Assembly: GCA_025529335.1 (NCBI GenBank) | Contig: JAMYHX010000029.1 | Span: 1-64,000 of the forward strand | Source: Rhizopus sp. PT2906 | Lineage: Eukaryota; Mucoromycota; Mucoromycetes; Mucorales; Rhizopodaceae | DNA length: 64,000 nucleotides | Direction of reading: 5' to 3' | Part shown: one piece after another, positions 41,769 through 52,308 of the stretch | How positions within the stretch are numbered: position 1 is the stretch's first letter | Layout: each line of letters begins with the position of its first letter | Position numbers and translations under genes: made by a program | The notes under the pieces: model-generated | Seen by the model: only the letters and a program-made list of their open reading frames with translations | The model's database searches: none | Told to the model about the DNA's origin: nothing

Positions 41769-41823
<55 letters not shown>
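41769..41823 (+). repeat. Poly(A)/poly(T) homopolymer, 55 nt
   Basis: Fifty-five uninterrupted A on the plus strand lie 36 bp upstream of the kinase start, so a transcript beginning further upstream would carry a 55-U run in its leader. It is hypervariable by nature, and its exact length may be a sequencing approximation. Confidence 0.9.
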
Positions 41824-41832
<9 letters not shown>

Positions 41833-41948
41833 GTCGTTGTACGATATCACAAATGTAATTTAGGTCTGTGATTCTATTTCTGGTAAATAGCATGCTTTTT
41901 CTTTCTTTAATCGATAAAAATAAATATACACATTAAATACAGTCTTCT

Positions 41949-43585
41949 TTAATCCATAAAGAAGCCGTTCCTTGTTAGTGCAGATTCAAGGTGTTTTGGT
42001 ACTTGGCTTGCCAATTCTTCTTCTCGTTTCTTGTCCATTTTTTTAGTTGTCAATCCACCTGCCGTCTTCAAATAATCCGCTAACCGTTTGTGACCAGCGG
42101 ACTTTGCCATGTCGTAAGGTGTTCCGACTTTCTTTGACACATAAGCATTGACATCAGCTCCATAACGTTCGATCAACAGGGCAACCACTTCAGATCGACC
42201 GTTGCGGATAGCCCAGTGGAGAGGTGTCTCACCTCGTTCGTCTGGCTGATTGACAGGTATTTGACAGGCACGGATGATGAATGATACTAGATCAACGTGA
42301 CCAGAGGCGCAGGCGTAGTGCAATGTGTTTGCTCCTAGAAAAAAAGAAAACAGAGTTAGTGGAGAGAACAAGTCATTTTCTTATTTTTCATTTACCTTGA
42401 CTATCTGTTTCCTGGTTAAGGACACCTTGTGTCATATGAATGATGTATTCGACGACAGAAATATGAGAGTGCTCTGCTGCAACATGTAAGGCTGTCTTCT
42501 TCTTACTTCCTTCTCCACGAGAACACATCAAATCTCCGCCAGCTTGAACGAGCTTTTGAAGTCCAACTAACCAACCAACACTTGCTGCCAAGTAACAGGG
42601 CGAGACCTAGGACAGGGGGCTGTGAGATGAAAGAGGCATGCATAAATAATAAAAGTTTACCTTGTCTTCGTCAACTTGACTGAGTGTCATCACATTTGGA
42701 TTTGCTCCCTGTTGGAGGAGTAGATCTAAAGCTCCAGGGGCTTTGGTGACAATGAGAGCATGAATCATACCGTAACCATATTTGACTGTATTAGTCGAAG
42801 GAGATTGTTTGGCCGTATTCGGTGAGCCACCTCGACGCAGAAAGTTACTAAACAAGGGACAAATAAATGGCACAATTCTCTTGTTCATTAATAAACATTC
42901 TTTACCTTATAATCTTCTCTACCGTCACATCACTCCCTTGACTCTTTGCTATTGTATCCCACAAGGCATCCGATCCACCAAAGCACAATGGATCTGATTT
43001 TCGTTGTTGAATAATACAATTTTCGGTATAAGCTGATGTGGTCGAACGGACAGGTGTTAAAGGAGGAGCATAAGGGACGGTCGAATTAGGTGAAGAATAA
43101 GAACTGGCCATGGAAGGATTCCTTGATATTTTATGATCCATGGATCTGCTTGAATATATACTTGTCGCCTCCGTACTGCTCGAGAATGCACTAAACACAC
43201 TTGCTCCTGTTGTTGAATTATTTCGTTTACGTTCATATTGCCACTCTGATGTTGAACAATTACTGCTTTCCACGTCTTCAGCTACAGAAGCTAATTGATC
43301 ATATTTCCTCTTGAAGAACTGCATCTCCCTCACAGCCTTTTCATAACGTCTTTGACTTTCTGATATAATGTCCTTTAAATGTTGATTTTCTTGATAAAGT
43401 AAGTCAGATCGTTGCTCCAACATGGTCACCAGACGTTGTTGATCAACCATCAATCGCCTATATTCCTTATGCATCATCGTTTGTAGATTTTCATCCTTGA
43501 CCTGTTGTATCAAGATATCTAGTCGATCTGAAACTGTATTTTTAGAAGAGAATTCATGGCTTAAATTGTCCATCACAGAGTACAT
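41949..43585 (-). CDS. Coiled-coil and ankyrin-repeat protein
   Basis: Four exons. Exon 1 (start MYSVMDNLSHEF at 43585) has a coiled coil (about residues 20-115, QQRLVTMLEQRSDLLYQENQ) and a Ser-rich disordered stretch. The second and third give degenerate ankyrin units (YGYGMIHALIVTKAPGALDL, QGANPNVMTLSQ; KKTALHVAAEHSHISVVEYI). The last exon has clear repeats (NTLHYACASGHVDLVSFIIR, RGETPLHWAIRNGRSEVVAL, GTPYDMAKSAGHKRLADYL). It ends in a basic tail (TTKKMDKKREEEL). The total is about 470 residues. It is a scaffold-type protein and its partner is unknown. Confidence 0.82.
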
Positions 43586-44854
43586 TTTTTTATATATAAA
43601 GATAGTATTTACACGCAAGAAAGAAAGAAAGAAAGAAAAAAAGAAAAAAAGAGAGAATGAAAGAAGAAGAAAAAAGAAATAAAACGTGTAACTCTCTCTT
43701 TTTTTTTTTAAAGAAAAAAATCTTTTTCCCAAGCGAGACTAAACACAAAAAGAGTCAGAGCTTAAAGTGTAAAAGAGAAAGAGAGAGAGAAAAAGAGAGG
43801 CAAAATGGAATAATGGGTCGTATATTTTTTACTTTTAAGGAAATTGAGTCTAATTCAGGGAAACTCATCATTTGATTTTCACTTGTTCTCTGTCCTTTCT
43901 TTGTCTCCCCAAAAAAAAAAGGGAAGGAGGAAATTTGTTACTATGGTAATAAGGAGCTAAAGAAGAAGAGGGGGTAGAATAATCATAGAAACATACTGAA
44001 AGAAAAGAGATGCTAATGTAAATAAACAGTGGCAATGGTATATAAATAGAACCTAGCTAAAAAGCTTATATTGATTTGTGGAACCTGTTTCTATGTACGA
44101 AAAATGAAATGCAGTCTTATGCAGCTTCAATGTGATTAAAAACCTTTGAAACAAAATAGGAGATTGCTTGCTTATTCTTAAAGAAAGAGAATAAACTTTT
44201 TGGGTAGCACAAAAACTAAGGCACCGAACAGAAGAAGGTTTCTATTGTTTTCCTATTATTCTATTACAGAACGATAAACTATAATTGTTAATACAAGTGT
44301 CATACATGTCAATTGAATACAAAACATGAAATAAAACAAGGAGATCGAGACAAACAACTTCAAGTAGAGATATTGAAGGAACAGAAACCAAGACAAAGAG
44401 GGAGATATACCCTGTTCAATTGATGCTCCGAACAAGTTCTCCACTTGTGAGACATTACTACTAAAAGCAGGAACAGTTATCTTTTCTTTAAAAGTCCTGT
44501 TATGGTATTATACCGATATACCTTGAAAAAAAAAGTGAAAATACCTTTTCATGAAGGTCCTTTGTTAGAAAGCCGTAGAGAGAGAGATATTTTTAATGGA
44601 TAACAAAGATGACTTTTATCACTTTATAAAAATAATGTACAATGTCCCTCAACCGTGTTGTCAACTTGTCTATTTTGTCTAGTCTGCAGTTATTTCCTTT
44701 TCTAGTCTATTGAAATGCTGACAAGTATTAAATTAGCCTTTTCATCGCGCTTTTTTTTGGAATCAGTCCAGACCAAAGGATTCAACTCTGTGCCTTCTTT
44801 CTCTATAGTTTATGCATGCTTGGTCTTTCTTTTTCTTCAGAATGGGGCCATGTG

Positions 44855-44893
<39 letters not shown>

Positions 44894-45953
44894 ATACACA
44901 TCCGTTGCGCCTCTAGATTCCCCTGTGTAGTCCTTCTTGCCACTGTCAATAAGTGAGCAGATTTTGCGAGAGCTTTACTGCTTTTTAATTTTTGACCTCC
45001 TACGGATGGACGCGAAATGTCGGATTTTTTCACGTTCTTGTCAATATCTTTCTATTTCTTAGCTTGTGGGGTCTTAGTAAAGAGCTATGACAGGGTACAA
45101 AGTGAATACATATCATGTCCAGTTGTTTGTTCTTTCTTCTCTCCTATTCTCTTTTCTTCTCCCTCTTTTCTCTGTTCTACCAGATTGCTTTCACTGTATG
45201 TCTGTATCTGAAAATAAATGATGTTTTCGAAGCCGCTTTCCATATTTTATGATGGCATGCTCGTTTCTTTTCTCAGAACTTAAAGTAGACTATTTAATGC
45301 GGAAATGAACCGCTTATACTATTATCCACGCTCCTTAAAAAAAAGAGATCCAGCTACACCTTCTTTCCTATAAAGTCATAATGTTGTATTTTGATTTAAT
45401 ATCATCACATTCAGATCCCAAAGTATGATCAATAAAGAAGCTGGCGTTAATAATGCATTAGACTTGACGCACTTAAGGGAGATAAACTATTGTCGTACTT
45501 AATTTTTTCATATTTAAGCATGAACTCTACATTACTCCTTTTAATATCATATCAGAATCGCTGGCTACTTGAGTAATAAATCACTTTAACTTTGGTGTAT
45601 ATGTGACGTGTTCTTGCTGAAACATGATCAGTCATTAAGGCAGGCTCGTTTTAGCCGGATATGATACTTTTTATATTCTTACTTCTTTTTGGCACTGGCT
45701 TATCTGAGGCAGACTGAACAGTTTAAGGTGTCAAAGTATAGTGAGCTTTGTAAACTATGTCACGTTTTTAAAGTATGCATTGCAAGCACCAGGTTTGACT
45801 AGAAATACGAGTCTAGTTATTCGTTAATATTCTCAATAAATAAAAATGATCTTCATCTCAACATAAGAAACATCCAATAGTTGCATAATTTTACTGATAA
45901 ATAAGCTGTAGACACTACAGTCACGCAGTTACTTTTTTTTTTTTTTTTACTTC
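43586..45953. other. Intergenic, 2.4 kb, simple repeats only
   Basis: It contains (GAAA)n around 43617-43650, an (AG)n tract at 44859-44889, A/G-rich leaders and AT-rich sequence. No ORF with family resemblance or splice structure was found. Confidence 0.5.
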
Positions 45954-46580
45954 ATGATGGATGCATCAGAAGTCAGATGGGTGTCTAAATATGTACGACC
46001 TGTTGAATTTGTAACAGCACATGAAGAGATTGAGCAGCCAATCAAGAAACAAAAGAGTTCGAATGGAGATGAGGTTGCTTCACTTTACAAAAACATTATC
46101 AACTCAACCAAGTCATCTGCTACGCCGTCTCCTCCTCCAGCTGAAAAGACTATTTGGTGTGAAAGTTGCGAGATGACTATTACTGAAGCTGATTACAAAC
46201 GACATATTCAAGGTACAGCTCACATGGTCAGTAGAAAAATAGAATGTGAGCCTGTGGATACGCTGACACTAGGAGGAAGTAATGTTGGCTTTCGTATGTT
46301 AACATCACAAGGATGGAAATACAAGGAAGGGTTAGGGAAAGAAGGACAAGGTCGACGACATCCTATAGCGACTGTGTTTAAACAAGACAGGCTCTGTATC
46401 GGACATGAAAACAGCGGACGTAAAGTCGTGACCCATACACATCAAGAGATTGAAAGAAAGGCCATAGAACGACAGAGAAAGATGGAAGAACAAAAGAAAG
46501 ATCCTGGCAAAGAGATTGCAAAGAAAGCCAAAGCTGAGTCTAGAAAGAGAGTTGCTATGTTACATTATTTAAAACAATAG
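45954..46580 (+). CDS. G-patch protein with C2H2-like zinc finger (GPANK1-like)
   Basis: This is a single-exon, 208-residue protein. It starts MMDASEVRWVSKYVRPVEF (a second Met follows immediately). A zinc-finger-like motif is at about residues 68-91 (WCESCEMTITEADYKRHIQG, then TAHM). The G-patch is at about 105-150 (GFRMLTSQGWKYKEGLGKEG, then QGRRHPIATVFKQDRLCIG). The tail is basic and helical, ending RVAMLHYLKQ. The same order of finger and G-patch is found in GPANK1/Gpank-type proteins, though ankyrin repeats are absent here. G-patch proteins usually activate DEAH helicases in RNA processing. The partner is not deducible. Confidence 0.85.
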   Translation: MMDASEVRWVSKYVRPVEFVTAHEEIEQPIKKQKSSNGDEVASLYKNIINSTKSSATPSPPPAEKTIWCESCEMTITEADYKRHIQGTAHMVSRKIECEPVDTLTLGGSNVGFRMLTSQGWKYKEGLGKEGQGRRHPIATVFKQDRLCIGHENSGRKVVTHTHQEIERKAIERQRKMEEQKKDPGKEIAKKAKAESRKRVAMLHYLKQ

Positions 46581-46675
46581 TTTTATCTGTCTTGGCAAAT
46601 TGAAAAAAAAAAGAAAGAGCGGGGAACAATGGTCCGATAATTCGGTGTAAAGTGTTTCCTTTTTCAACAAGGTCA

Positions 46676-46962
46676 ACACTACATGCACCAGAAAATAGGC
46701 TAAATAATGTAAATACGAATTTATCATAAGTGGTCTTTTTTGATCGATTGACAACATAAAATTAGAATAAATAAATAACAACATTTCTTTTTATCTCTTC
46801 TTCTTGAAAAGATAAACAAACCAATATGGCAACTATATAAAGTCATGCTTAACGCAGCGCCACACATCCAAAGGTTTTGCTGAAAGGGATTATAGGTAAT
46901 GCGTAGAGGTAGTGCCCGTAGAATTAATTTAACTTCTGGATTTCTGGTGCATGTAGTGTTTC
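46676..46962. repeat. Composite repeat module, copy C, bounded by inverted 19-bp ends
   Basis: ACACTACATGCACCAGAAA at 46676-46694 is repeated in inverted orientation at 46944-46962. The enclosed minus-strand sequence is the same antisense ORF fragment as in copies A and B (PEVKLILRALP, FQQNLW). The module is joined on its right to a different nuclease-like ORF than in A and B. Confidence 0.7.
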
Positions 46963-47624
46963 CCCAAACTGAATGGGCTGATAGTAGCAAATCGGACATA
47001 GTTTACGCGTCGCCATTTGGAACAACAGAATCACTGCCACCAATATTAATTGAACTCCAATATCAGGTTGATCAAGATTTTATGCTTAGGCTTATAAAGT
47101 ATGCATCTCATACTTATAACTGCTACAAAGCACTGCACATTGTTCTTGTAGTTGTAACCAAATCTTTCTCAAGTGTTGACTTCCAAAGAGAATTTACCAT
47201 CAGTAGAAATGGACTTCTACTCGAAGCAAGCTGCAAATTTTGGGCCAAACAATGTGTGCTACTGAGTGCTAATGCTGTATCTAATCACTTAAATCAAGGG
47301 GCATTGAATCCTATGATTGCCCTAGGGCTCTTTCTTACTCGTCACGAATTATATCAAATTCCAAAGCATTATAGGTCAGATGCAGCCTTAATGTTATTAT
47401 CTTCTACTGCAAAAGAAATTCAAGAAGAGGCCATAAAAGGATTAAGAAATCAAGCTAAAAGAATATTTGAGGAAATAATTGAAGAAAACGATAACCGAGT
47501 AGATAGCATCAATAAAAAACAAAGAATTGTGCAGAAAAAGGAGTACTTGCTAGGCACGACATACAATCAGTCAGTTGGTGAAACGGAAGCGAAAAATGTG
47601 ACACACCTGCCCATGGTATCGTAG
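46899..47624 (+). CDS. Rpn/YhgA-like PD-(D/E)XK family protein (putative, repeat-borne)
   Basis: A 241-residue ORF whose first codons lie in the copy C module, so the native start may be lost or further downstream. Residues about 46-110 read PPILIELQYQVDQDFMLRLI and ALHIVLVVVTKSFS. The hydrophobic strand followed by IELQ, with an upstream SDIVY acidic residue, resembles the active-site strand of Rpn-type recombination-promoting nucleases (E-x-Q variant). Next come FWAKQCVLLSANAVSNHL and LNPMIALGLFLT, then a charged helical C-terminus with a basic stretch (NKKQRIVQKKEY). The frame is fully open, so decay is recent or the gene is maintained. The activity is inference. Confidence 0.5.
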   Translation: MRRGSARRINLTSGFLVHVVFPQTEWADSSKSDIVYASPFGTTESLPPILIELQYQVDQDFMLRLIKYASHTYNCYKALHIVLVVVTKSFSSVDFQREFTISRNGLLLEASCKFWAKQCVLLSANAVSNHLNQGALNPMIALGLFLTRHELYQIPKHYRSDAALMLLSSTAKEIQEEAIKGLRNQAKRIFEEIIEENDNRVDSINKKQRIVQKKEYLLGTTYNQSVGETEAKNVTHLPMVS

Positions 47625-47813
47625 ATGGATTTAATCCACAGATTAGGTTGATCCTACTTCAGAAAAAAATTGAATTGAAGATTATTATATATGCTAGCAT
47701 AGAAAGATATGAAGAAGTATTCTATTTGTCTTTTATTTATAAATATGGAAAATAAGCGTGGTTCAGAGAGCATGTAACACATTTTTCGTCTCCGTTTCAC
47801 CAACTGACTGATT
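47565..47813. repeat. Inverted repeat pair spanning the 3' end of the Rpn-like ORF
   Basis: The arm 47565-47604 (starts AATCAGTCAGTTGGTGAAAC) and the arm 47774-47813 are inverted copies with 36 of 40 positions matching. The first lies inside the last codons of the ORF. The spacer is about 169 bp. They could be terminal repeats of a small element or a transcript hairpin. Confidence 0.75.
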
Positions 47814-48029
47814 AAAAAGTCTAAAATAACTTCAAAAGGGAATTTCATAACGAATATGTATTCATAGCCAATCAATCAAGGGGCATTTATCAAGAAGAAG
47901 ATTAATAAGATATGGAATATTATTGGATAGATAGATCATAGATAATGAGGGGATGTTGCCTTTGTGGGAATATCACATCAAAATATTACAAATAACGAAT
48001 CGGGAATAAACTACCTTAAATGACATTTT
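47625..48029. other. Intergenic tail after the Rpn-like ORF
   Basis: It holds the right inverted-repeat arm and AT-rich DNA up to the GATA gene's stop codon. No gene is seen. Confidence 0.5.
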
Positions 48030-48975
48030 TTAACCTGTTGACAATCTATCTAGACTAATGTCATCGTCATCTCTTGGTGGAGTCATTTTTCTAGATAGTT
48101 CATCTGCAGATGAAATAGAATGACTCAGTACCATTTGTTCCTCTTGTTGTTGATATGAATGTTGATATTGATGTTGCTGCGGAGACTGCTGTTCTTCTTG
48201 TTGTTGTTGTTGTTCTTGCTCTTGTTCTTGTTGTTGTGCTTTCATTATTTGTAGTAGTTGTGTTTGTTGTTGTTGTTGCTTTTTAGTTAGCTTTGCATAA
48301 TCTACAAGGAGAATTAGAACTAAGGCTCAAGTATTATAAACAATATTTACGCAATCCGCAGGCATTACAGAGAGTACGTGCACCATCAGGACCTCGTCGC
48401 CATTCTGGTGTTTCAGATATATTACATGAATGACATCTTCCTTGGAACGCAGGTCTTTTCTGCTACAAAATCATAAGTAACTCAGATATTACTGATCGAA
48501 AAAAAAAAAAAAAAAAAGAAGGACGGTTTACCACTCTTTTACGCTGTCTTGATGATGATGTGGATTCTTGTTGATTGAACGATGCTTCACTACTTGAAGC
48601 ACGCGTTTGCTCTGCAGCCATTTGGTATTTTCTTAATCTTAATAACGCATTCAGCACTTCATTAGCTCTATTCACCATATCATCTAACCATAATCTTGTT
48701 GATGCCATATCTTGCTGTGATTGTAAATGTAAAAACTGCCCTTTTCCTTGAACCATATTATCACAGATTATATTACATTGGTATACTACTTCATTAATAT
48801 CTTTATTCAATTTATCTGGTTCATTAGGTTGTCTATTTATAAATGGTGGTGATGACCAATGCTCTAATCTTGGAGTAGGTAATGATGTTGATAAAAATGA
48901 TGAACTAGAACTAGCAGATGGTGGTCGATCCATTGTTGAAATGGGTGGTAATGTTAATTTATCATTGTTATTCAT
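48030..48975 (-). CDS. GATA-type zinc finger transcription factor
   Basis: Three exons. Exon 1 from 48975 (MNNNDKLTLPPISTMDRPPS) has a Ser-rich start and a helical region (NEVVYQCNIICDNMVQGKGQ, VNRANEVLNALLRLRKYQMA). The second exon encodes most of the finger, CHSCNISETPEWRRGPDGAR-TLCNACGL, a C-X2-C-X18-C-X2-C spacing as in WC-2-type fungal and plant GATA factors. The third continues HYAKLTKK into long Gln runs and ends SLDRLSTG. The join GGATTG C|GTAAATATTG to AG|ATTATGC is in phase. No PAS domain is present, so it is not a full white-collar protein. The total is about 275 residues. Confidence 0.88.
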
Positions 48976-49418
48976 ATCTTGAGTATTTTAAAGAAAGATT
49001 CACGTAAAATTAGAAAGACAAGAAAAAGCAAATAAAAATAAAAAAAAAGCCTTTTTATATGCAGCATCTATCATGTTTCGGGTAACCCATATCCGGGAAT
49101 AAGATTAGTGTGTCGATTTCGTTGCACTGATTGCTAAATAAAGTATAAAACATAAAAACTGGATAGTGACACAAGAAAAAAGAAACGCTTGATTTATGTA
49201 AGCCAGTTACCATGGATTCCATTTGAAAAATATAGATAATATCTATGGGAAAAATATAAATTTCTTTTATCTATACGCAAATTGATTGGACATCTCATCC
49301 TGCATAAAAATAAAAGGGAAAAAAAGAATACTTGGGAAAAAAAAAAAGAAGGGGGGAATACATCTTGTAAACTTTATCTTTGTTTACATATGCATATCCT
49401 TTGGCTTAACCACGTGGA
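48976..49418. other. Intergenic between two minus-strand genes
   Basis: This is the promoter region of the GATA gene, AT-rich with A tracts. No gene is seen. Confidence 0.5.
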
Positions 49419-50222
49419 TTAAATATCAATGTGAGGTATTTGACATTGAGACGATTTTGGTGTAATGGCCTCTAATAGAATATCTCTTATCTTAAAGTAT
49501 TTTCGCTTTCGTTGAACATAGAATACTTGTCGTTCTCCCAAAGGCTGTGGTTTATGTTCTTTTACTGCAATATATACACTCTCTGTCTCTTCGTCGTAAT
49601 CAATATCTGTTTCTTGTTGGCTGTTTTCTTGTTCTCGTGACTCTTCCAAGACAATTTTAAGATCTTCCCTATCGTTTCCAGGTGTAACTGGGTAACACGA
49701 TTAGTTCCTTAGGTTAGTCTAAATCGTGATCATACCTTGTGGCCTGCCTATTCCCTTTTTCTGATAGACAGCAATGAGATCGTTGAATGATTGACTTCGA
49801 CCTGCCACTGCTCTTTTGGCACCGACTGAATGAATTTTACATGTAATCGCTCTCGTACAAGGTTCATTTGTAGGTGGAATAAGCACGCCGCATTGTCTAT
49901 CTAGATTTAAAGGCGCTGTTATATTTAAAAAAAGAGGAGGTTAAATCATCATACCATCCCACAAGTAAAATACAATCAGAACCTTTTTTTCTCTTATTGA
50001 TCCGCTTTTTATGCTTTTTCATATCGTTTGTTTCTATATACGACATTAAATACCACCTCTTTTTTTTATTACTAAACTATTTTTACCGTTATTTTCTGTT
50101 TGCACGTTCTTCTCATCTTCATCTCGTAATGGTCTTTTTCTTTTTTTACCACCTTCCGACATAAACTCGTTACCATCACTTTCTTCACTATCTGTTGAAG
50201 TTGGCTTTATGAGATTTGACAT
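49419..50222 (-). CDS. SGF73: SCA7-domain protein (ataxin-7/Sgf73-type SAGA subunit)
   Basis: Sgf73 anchors the deubiquitinase module in the SAGA coactivator. Four exons from 50222: MSNLIKPTSTDSEESDGNEF and a lysine-rich end (GGKKRKRPLRDEDEKN); a basic mini-exon (ETNDMKKHKKRINKRKK); the SCA7 exon (LNLDRQCGVLIPPTNEPCTR, AITCKIHSVGAKRAVAGRSQ, FNDLIAVYQKKG) with the C...C...C...H zinc pattern; and an acidic C-terminus (DIDYDEETESVYIAV) ending QCQIPHIDI. All junctions are in phase (ends ...G|GT). At about 230 residues it is much shorter than yeast Sgf73, so only the SCA7 core is conserved. Confidence 0.85.
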
Positions 50223-50619
50223 GATTAAGAAAAAAGAGAAATGGAGGAGGGGAAGAGGGTAGAGGAGGGAAAAAAGTATACTACAGCGCTCATTGGTCGA
50301 AAAATGAGCCAATAAAATATATGATATCATTCGCTAAAATTTTGCCCGCGCACACAGGGGGGATGTTGTACTAGCGGGGGAGCGTGTTATTAGTGGAGAA
50401 AAGAGATAGTGTTTATTTATAGTAACTAGAAGACAATGTGATCGCTTGCTCTCAACCATAATGCAAGCTGTTCATGTTGCACTATTTGCTACAGTATACG
50501 CACTTTAAATTCAGACATTTAAGTTTACCTGCATTGAAGGACTTTGGCGGAAGGCTCCTGGTTTTTTTTTTATGCTGGTTTTGGTGCTCGTTTTCGGGTA
50601 AAGATTGTTGAACTTTAGT

Positions 50620-51110
50620 TGACTCCCTTAAGCTGACCAAAGTCTTTCGAAAGTTTAAGATCGCGGCGAGATCTCTATTTCACAATTTTCTTTTACCACT
50701 TTAACTTTTTTGCCTATTATGTCAAGTTCTTCTCTGGTACTCACTGGGCTTGCTTCAAAATCAGCTACTTTTTTAATATTTAGGGCAGTGTTATCAGCAA
50801 CAGTAAAAGTAGATTTAACAACAAATTTTTAAATCTTTTTTTGGAGGAGAGTGGATTTGCTTGATTCGCCTGAATCAATACTTTTGACAATTGATTCATC
50901 AAATTCATCACTGGAATCAAAATCATAATCAGCAAGAGGGATCATACTAGTGCGAAGAGTTTCATCTATTGTAAAGGAACTGCGCTTGCTTGTGCTTTCA
51001 GCTTCATTTTAGATGCCAGGCAGAAATGTGGTATTTATAGCCTTTTTTTTCCCCATGTACTTCTTTACTTGAGACTGAGTCGTTTGAGTGTGTTGCATTC
51101 AGCTTTGTTA
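50620..51110 (-). pseudogene. Decayed ORF of unknown repeat protein
   Basis: One minus-strand frame reads coherently through several stops: MQHTQTTQSQVKKYMGKKKA, stop, NEAESTSKRSSFTIDETLRT, SMIPLADYDFDSSDEFDES, stop after STLLQKKI, then KSTFTVADNTALNIKKVADF and TREELDIIGKKVKVVKE. No family is recognised. It could be the N-terminal region of the mariner-like element whose C-terminus lies at 51355-51600, but that is on the other strand. Confidence 0.35.
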
Positions 51111-51354
51111 TTGGAAAAAGGTTATTAAGTCGACAACTTGCGAATTAAATTCTTCATAAGAAGAGCTGAGTATTATTAAATTAAGTTTGTGAGAGAGTTT
51201 TGTAGGGAGAAAGAATGTTGTTAGCATGATTTAATGTGGTCAGTGCAATTATTTATCAATGCTATACTAGTAGCTACTGTTGTTATTATTATTATTCCTA
51301 TCAGATAAGATAGAGAAATGTAAAGCACAATGTATGCTCTATTTTATTATACTC

Positions 51355-51600
51355 GAGTTATTATAATGGTTATCTCACCAAACACGTAGATGCAATTAAA
51401 ATTTGAGGTTATAAACCTTTGTTTATGCCTCCATGCTCTCCTTTCCTCAATCCAATTGAGGAATACTGGTCAAAGCTCAAAAAACGTATCGAAAAAAATC
51501 CACTCTCTTTATTGGACATTTTGATACTCAGAATCAAGGCTGCTGGTAAAACTGTTGCTATAGAAGACTGCCTTGACTGAATTAGACACTCTGAGAATTA
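51355..51600 (+). pseudogene. Relic of a second Tc1/mariner-type DDE transposase
   Basis: The plus strand reads GYKPLFMPPCSPFLNPIEEY, WSKLKKRIEKNPLSLLD, RIKAAGKTVAIEDCLD, then a stop and IRHSENY. This is the third catalytic region (NPIEE) and C-terminus of a DDE transposase, distinct from the family at 27300-28384 (PPCSPFLNPIEEYWSKLK versus PSYSSELNPIEQLWAVVK). The upstream catalytic residues are gone. Confidence 0.75.
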
Positions 51601-52253
51601 TTGAGAATAGGTGCCTTGACAGAGAAACTAGCATTGTTTAGGCTGTTCCCAAGCAATTTTTTTCCGAATAATATTTCGTATTTTGTTTGAGTTTTTTCTA
51701 CGCTTGTCTGAATAAATTCTTACCGCTGTCCAAACAATAGTTGTACAGTATTTCCAGAAAGTAGTGTCGCAAAAATTGAATTTTTACAATACAAAATATA
51801 CAGAAATGCGACATCTTGGCGCGACATTAATTTTTAAAAACACTGTATTTGTCTAAAAACCTTTTTGAGTCTACCTGAGTTTAAAATGCGAATATTGATA
51901 TCTTTGTATCTTTGAATGCACGAGCATTGTAAATTGAAAACCAGTTGTCCAATCATAATAGTCGGAATATGCTAAACCGAAATAGATAATGGTATAGCTT
52001 TCAATTAGAAACGAATATGCTTGCAATGATCAATCGGTTCATTCGGGTCATTTGTTGTCATATGGAATAATATGAATTTTTCTTTCCCGGTGCTGCTGCG
52101 GATAATAGCGCCCTTTTTATGAGGTAAATTACTGTCGTCAGGGGGCAAATTGTAGGATATTGCGCGATGCTTCGCCGGTCGCCATTTAAAACCTTCCAAT
52201 AAAATAATGACATCAAACCGGCTCACTTTGGCGGTGAGTAGTAATCTACAGAT

Positions 52254-52267
52254 CCGCAGCTTCACGG
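52254..52267. promoter_or_regulatory. CCG-N8-CGG inverted site upstream of the ABC transporter
   Basis: CCG at 52254-52256 and CGG at 52265-52267 are separated by 8 bp, and the half-sites extend to ATCCG/CGGAT (perfect 5-bp arms). Zn2Cys6 regulators typically bind inverted CGG/CCG triplets, and PDR transporters are often controlled by such factors. It lies 179 bp before the start codon. Binding is inference. Confidence 0.4.
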
Positions 52268-52300
52268 ATAAACTACGGCATATTCTGTCAAACGTGAGCA

Positions 52301-52308
52301 TATAAATA
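52301..52308 (+). promoter_or_regulatory. TATA box of the ABC transporter gene
   Basis: TATAAATA is a strong TATA match 138 bp before the ATG and just downstream of the CCG-N8-CGG site. A CT-rich stretch (52340-52390) follows, as is common at fungal start regions. Confidence 0.6.
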
